Part shown: positions 11,645-13,333 of the stretch, piece by piece
Position numbering within the stretch: the first letter of the stretch is position 1
Layout of the letters: the number at the start of each line of letters is the position of its first letter
Source: Actinomycetes bacterium
Lineage (GTDB): Bacteria; Actinomycetota; Actinomycetes; Actinomycetales; Actinomycetaceae
DNA length: 13,333 nucleotides
Direction of reading: 5' to 3'
Assembly: GCA_023426345.1 (NCBI GenBank)
Contig: JAFAAX010000129.1
Location: 1-13,333 of the forward strand
The notes under the pieces: generated by a model
The model's database searches: none
Seen by the model: only the letters and a program-made list of their open reading frames with translations
Told to the model about the DNA's origin: nothing
Made by a program: the position numbers and the translations under genes

Positions 11645-13333
11645 TCACCAGATCCGCACGCGCTCCTCGGGATCCAGCCACAGCGCGTCGCCGGGCGCGA
11701 CGCCGTAGACGTCGGCGAAGGCGTCCATGTTGCGCAGCACCCCGTTGCATCGGAACTCGCTCGGCGAGTGCGGGTCGATGGCGAGCATCTGGACGGCGAA
11801 CTCGTCGCGGGACTTGCCCCGCCAGATCCGCGCCCAGCTGAGGAAGAACCGCTGGGGTCCCGTCAGGCCGTCGATGACGGGCGCGGCGTCCGGATCGGCG
11901 ATGCCCCGGTCGGCGAGCGCGGCCAGCCACGCCTTCCACGCGATGGCGAGGCCGCCCAGGTCGCCGATGTTCTCGCCGATGGTGAGCGCGCCGTTGACGT
12001 GGAGGCCGCCCTCGTGGCCGGCCAGCTGGAGGGGCGTGAAGGCGTCGTACTGCGCGATGAGGGCCTTCGTGCGGGCCTCGAACTCCGCCCGGTCCCGATC
12101 CGTCCACCAGTTGCGCAGGTTCCCCTGGGCGTCGAACTGGGAGCCCTGGTCGTCGAATCCGTGGCCGATCTCGTGGCCGATGACCGCGCCGATCCCGCCG
12201 AAGTTGACGGCGTCGTCAGCCTCCGGATCGAAGAACGGGGGCTGGAGGATCGCGGCGGGGAAGACGATCTCGTTCATCGTCGGGTTGTAGTAGGCGTTGA
12301 CGGTCTGGGGCGTCATGAACCACTCGTCGCGGTCCACCGGCGCCCCCAGCTTCGCCCACTCGTAGTCCGTCTCGAAGGCCTCCGCGGCGCGGACGTTGTC
12401 GACCAGGGACGCGTCCGGGCCGATCGCCAGCGCCGAGTAGTCGCGCCACTTGACGGGGTAGCCGATCTTCGGCGTGAAGCTGTCGAGCTTGTCCAGCGCG
12501 CGGGCCTTCGTGTCCTCGCCCATCCAGTCCAGGGCGGTGATCGAGGTCCGGTAGGCGTCCAGGAGGCGTTGGACCAGCTCCTCCATCCGCGCCTTCGACT
12601 CCGGCGGGAAGTGGCGCTGGGCGTAGAGCCGGCCCAGCGCCTCGCCCAGCGAGCCCTCGACCAGGGCGAGCCCGCGCTTCCAGCGCGGGCGCAGCGCCTC
12701 CGTGCCGGCCAGCGTGCGCGAGTAGAAGTCGAAGTTCTCCTCGACGAACGGGGAGGACAGCAGGGGGGAGCGGGCGTCGATGACCTTGCGCGCCAGCCAC
12801 AGCTGGAGCACCTCCAGGTCTGTGTCGGCCCACAGGGCCGCGGCCGCTGCGAGGAAGTCCGGCTGATCGACGTTGAGCGTGTCGACGGCCCCGCGGTCGA
12901 ACTGCGCGGCCTCCGCCCAGCCGTCCCAGTCGAATCCGGGGTTCTGCTCGACGATCTGGGCCCAGGCGCGCGGGTTGTTCGCCAGCTGGGGGTCGCGGTT
13001 CTTCACGGAGTCCCAGTGGTGGGAGGCCAGCGTCGTCTCGAAGGCCATCACGCGGGCCGCCGCGCCGGCGGCGGCGCCCTCGTCGACGACGCCGCCCAGC
13101 GTGAGGGCGCGCCCGACGTGGGCGGCGTAGGCGTCGCGCACGCCCGCGTAATGGGCCTCGCGGTAGTAGGACTCATCCGGCAACCCCAGGCCCGCCTGGG
13201 CGAAGTAGGCGATGGAGCGCGAGGTGTCCTGGACGTCGTTGTTGACGTAGGGGGCGAAGAACAGGGAGACGGCGCCGCGCACCAGGGCGCCGCCGCCGCG
13301 GGCGAGGGCCGCGTGGTCGGCGGCCCCGCGGGT
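11645..13333 (-). CDS. pepO: M13 family zinc metallopeptidase (PepO/neprilysin type), N-terminus beyond the window
   Basis: This is an oligopeptidase of the neprilysin family. 562 residues are visible from the right edge to the stop; the frame is open at the edge, and the missing start would lie roughly 80-120 residues further out. Visible features, N to C: FFAPYVNNDVQDTSR, the conserved NAYYNPTMNEIVFPAAILQPPFFD, the zinc motif HEIGH (codons at 12161-12175), GFDDQGSQFDAQGN, and GENIGDLGG, whose glutamate (11972-11974) is the third zinc ligand and aspartate (11960-11962) is also conserved. SPSEFRCNGVLRNMDAF follows and the protein ends ERVRIW, the family's typical end. Actinobacterial members of this length are often cytosolic; whether this one has a signal peptide cannot be seen. 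It converges on the lipoprotein gene with three bases between, and is followed on the same strand by pepN about 320 bases on. Confidence 0.95.
   Translation of the reverse strand, partial: TRGAADHAALARGGGALVRGAVSLFFAPYVNNDVQDTSRSIAYFAQAGLGLPDESYYREAHYAGVRDAYAAHVGRALTLGGVVDEGAAAGAAARVMAFETTLASHHWDSVKNRDPQLANNPRAWAQIVEQNPGFDWDGWAEAAQFDRGAVDTLNVDQPDFLAAAAALWADTDLEVLQLWLARKVIDARSPLLSSPFVEENFDFYSRTLAGTEALRPRWKRGLALVEGSLGEALGRLYAQRHFPPESKARMEELVQRLLDAYRTSITALDWMGEDTKARALDKLDSFTPKIGYPVKWRDYSALAIGPDASLVDNVRAAEAFETDYEWAKLGAPVDRDEWFMTPQTVNAYYNPTMNEIVFPAAILQPPFFDPEADDAVNFGGIGAVIGHEIGHGFDDQGSQFDAQGNLRNWWTDRDRAEFEARTKALIAQYDAFTPLQLAGHEGGLHVNGALTIGENIGDLGGLAIAWKAWLAALADRGIADPDAAPVIDGLTGPQRFFLSWARIWRGKSRDEFAVQMLAIDPHSPSEFRCNGVLRNMDAFADVYGVAPGDALWLDPEERVRIW

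Noticed and set aside
1..13333. CRISPR array, insertion sequence, tRNA/rRNA, prophage or defence genes
   Set aside because: Looked for; no regular repeat-spacer pattern, transposase, structural RNA or phage-like protein is visible.

Overview
The window is very GC-rich (about 70% or more by eye), with GTG and TTG starts and strong G/C bias at third codon positions. With the gene set (TTG-started acyl-CoA carboxylase alpha subunit, single-domain PTS IIB and IIA proteins, actinobacterial-type PepN, an M13 peptidase and EttA), this points to a high-GC actinobacterium. A member of the Actinomycetaceae (Actinomyces/Schaalia-like) is my best guess, by inference only. I see no mobile element, CRISPR array, tRNA or rRNA, and the region looks chromosomal and mostly housekeeping.

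Layout. (1) 1-2350, minus strand: birA (biotin protein ligase) followed by the biotin-carboxylase subunit of an acyl-CoA carboxylase, which runs off the left edge. The ligase and its probable substrate are adjacent and co-oriented. (2) 2351-2727: a 377-base divergent intergenic region with two unusually AT-rich islands, a strong -10-like box for birA and GC hairpins ahead of ettA. (3) 2728-4410, plus: ettA, an ABC-F translation factor, convergent with tesB (acyl-CoA thioesterase II, 4427-5368, minus). (4) 5417-8738, plus: a sugar-related block consisting of a IIB-like PTS protein without the active-site cysteine, malQ (4-alpha-glucanotransferase), a canonical IIB and a canonical IIA whose start overlaps the IIB stop. 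No IIC permease gene lies here. (5) 8761-13333: pepN (M1 aminopeptidase, minus), a 50-residue lipoprotein (plus), and an M13 metallopeptidase (minus) that leaves the window at the right edge.

How the genes fit together. birA and the carboxylase form a biotin-dependent carboxylation unit that would feed fatty-acid (malonyl/methylmalonyl-CoA) synthesis. MalQ rearranges maltodextrins and releases glucose, while IIB and IIA pass phosphate from HPr to an imported sugar. Their interleaving suggests shared control of alpha-glucan and glucose-type sugar use. pepN and the M13 enzyme are independent peptidases.

The most unusual item is the IIB-like gene at 5501-5782. It keeps the IIB fold signature but carries tyrosine in place of the phosphorylated cysteine, suggesting a non-catalytic, perhaps regulatory, paralogue. 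I did not find a clearly new multi-gene system.
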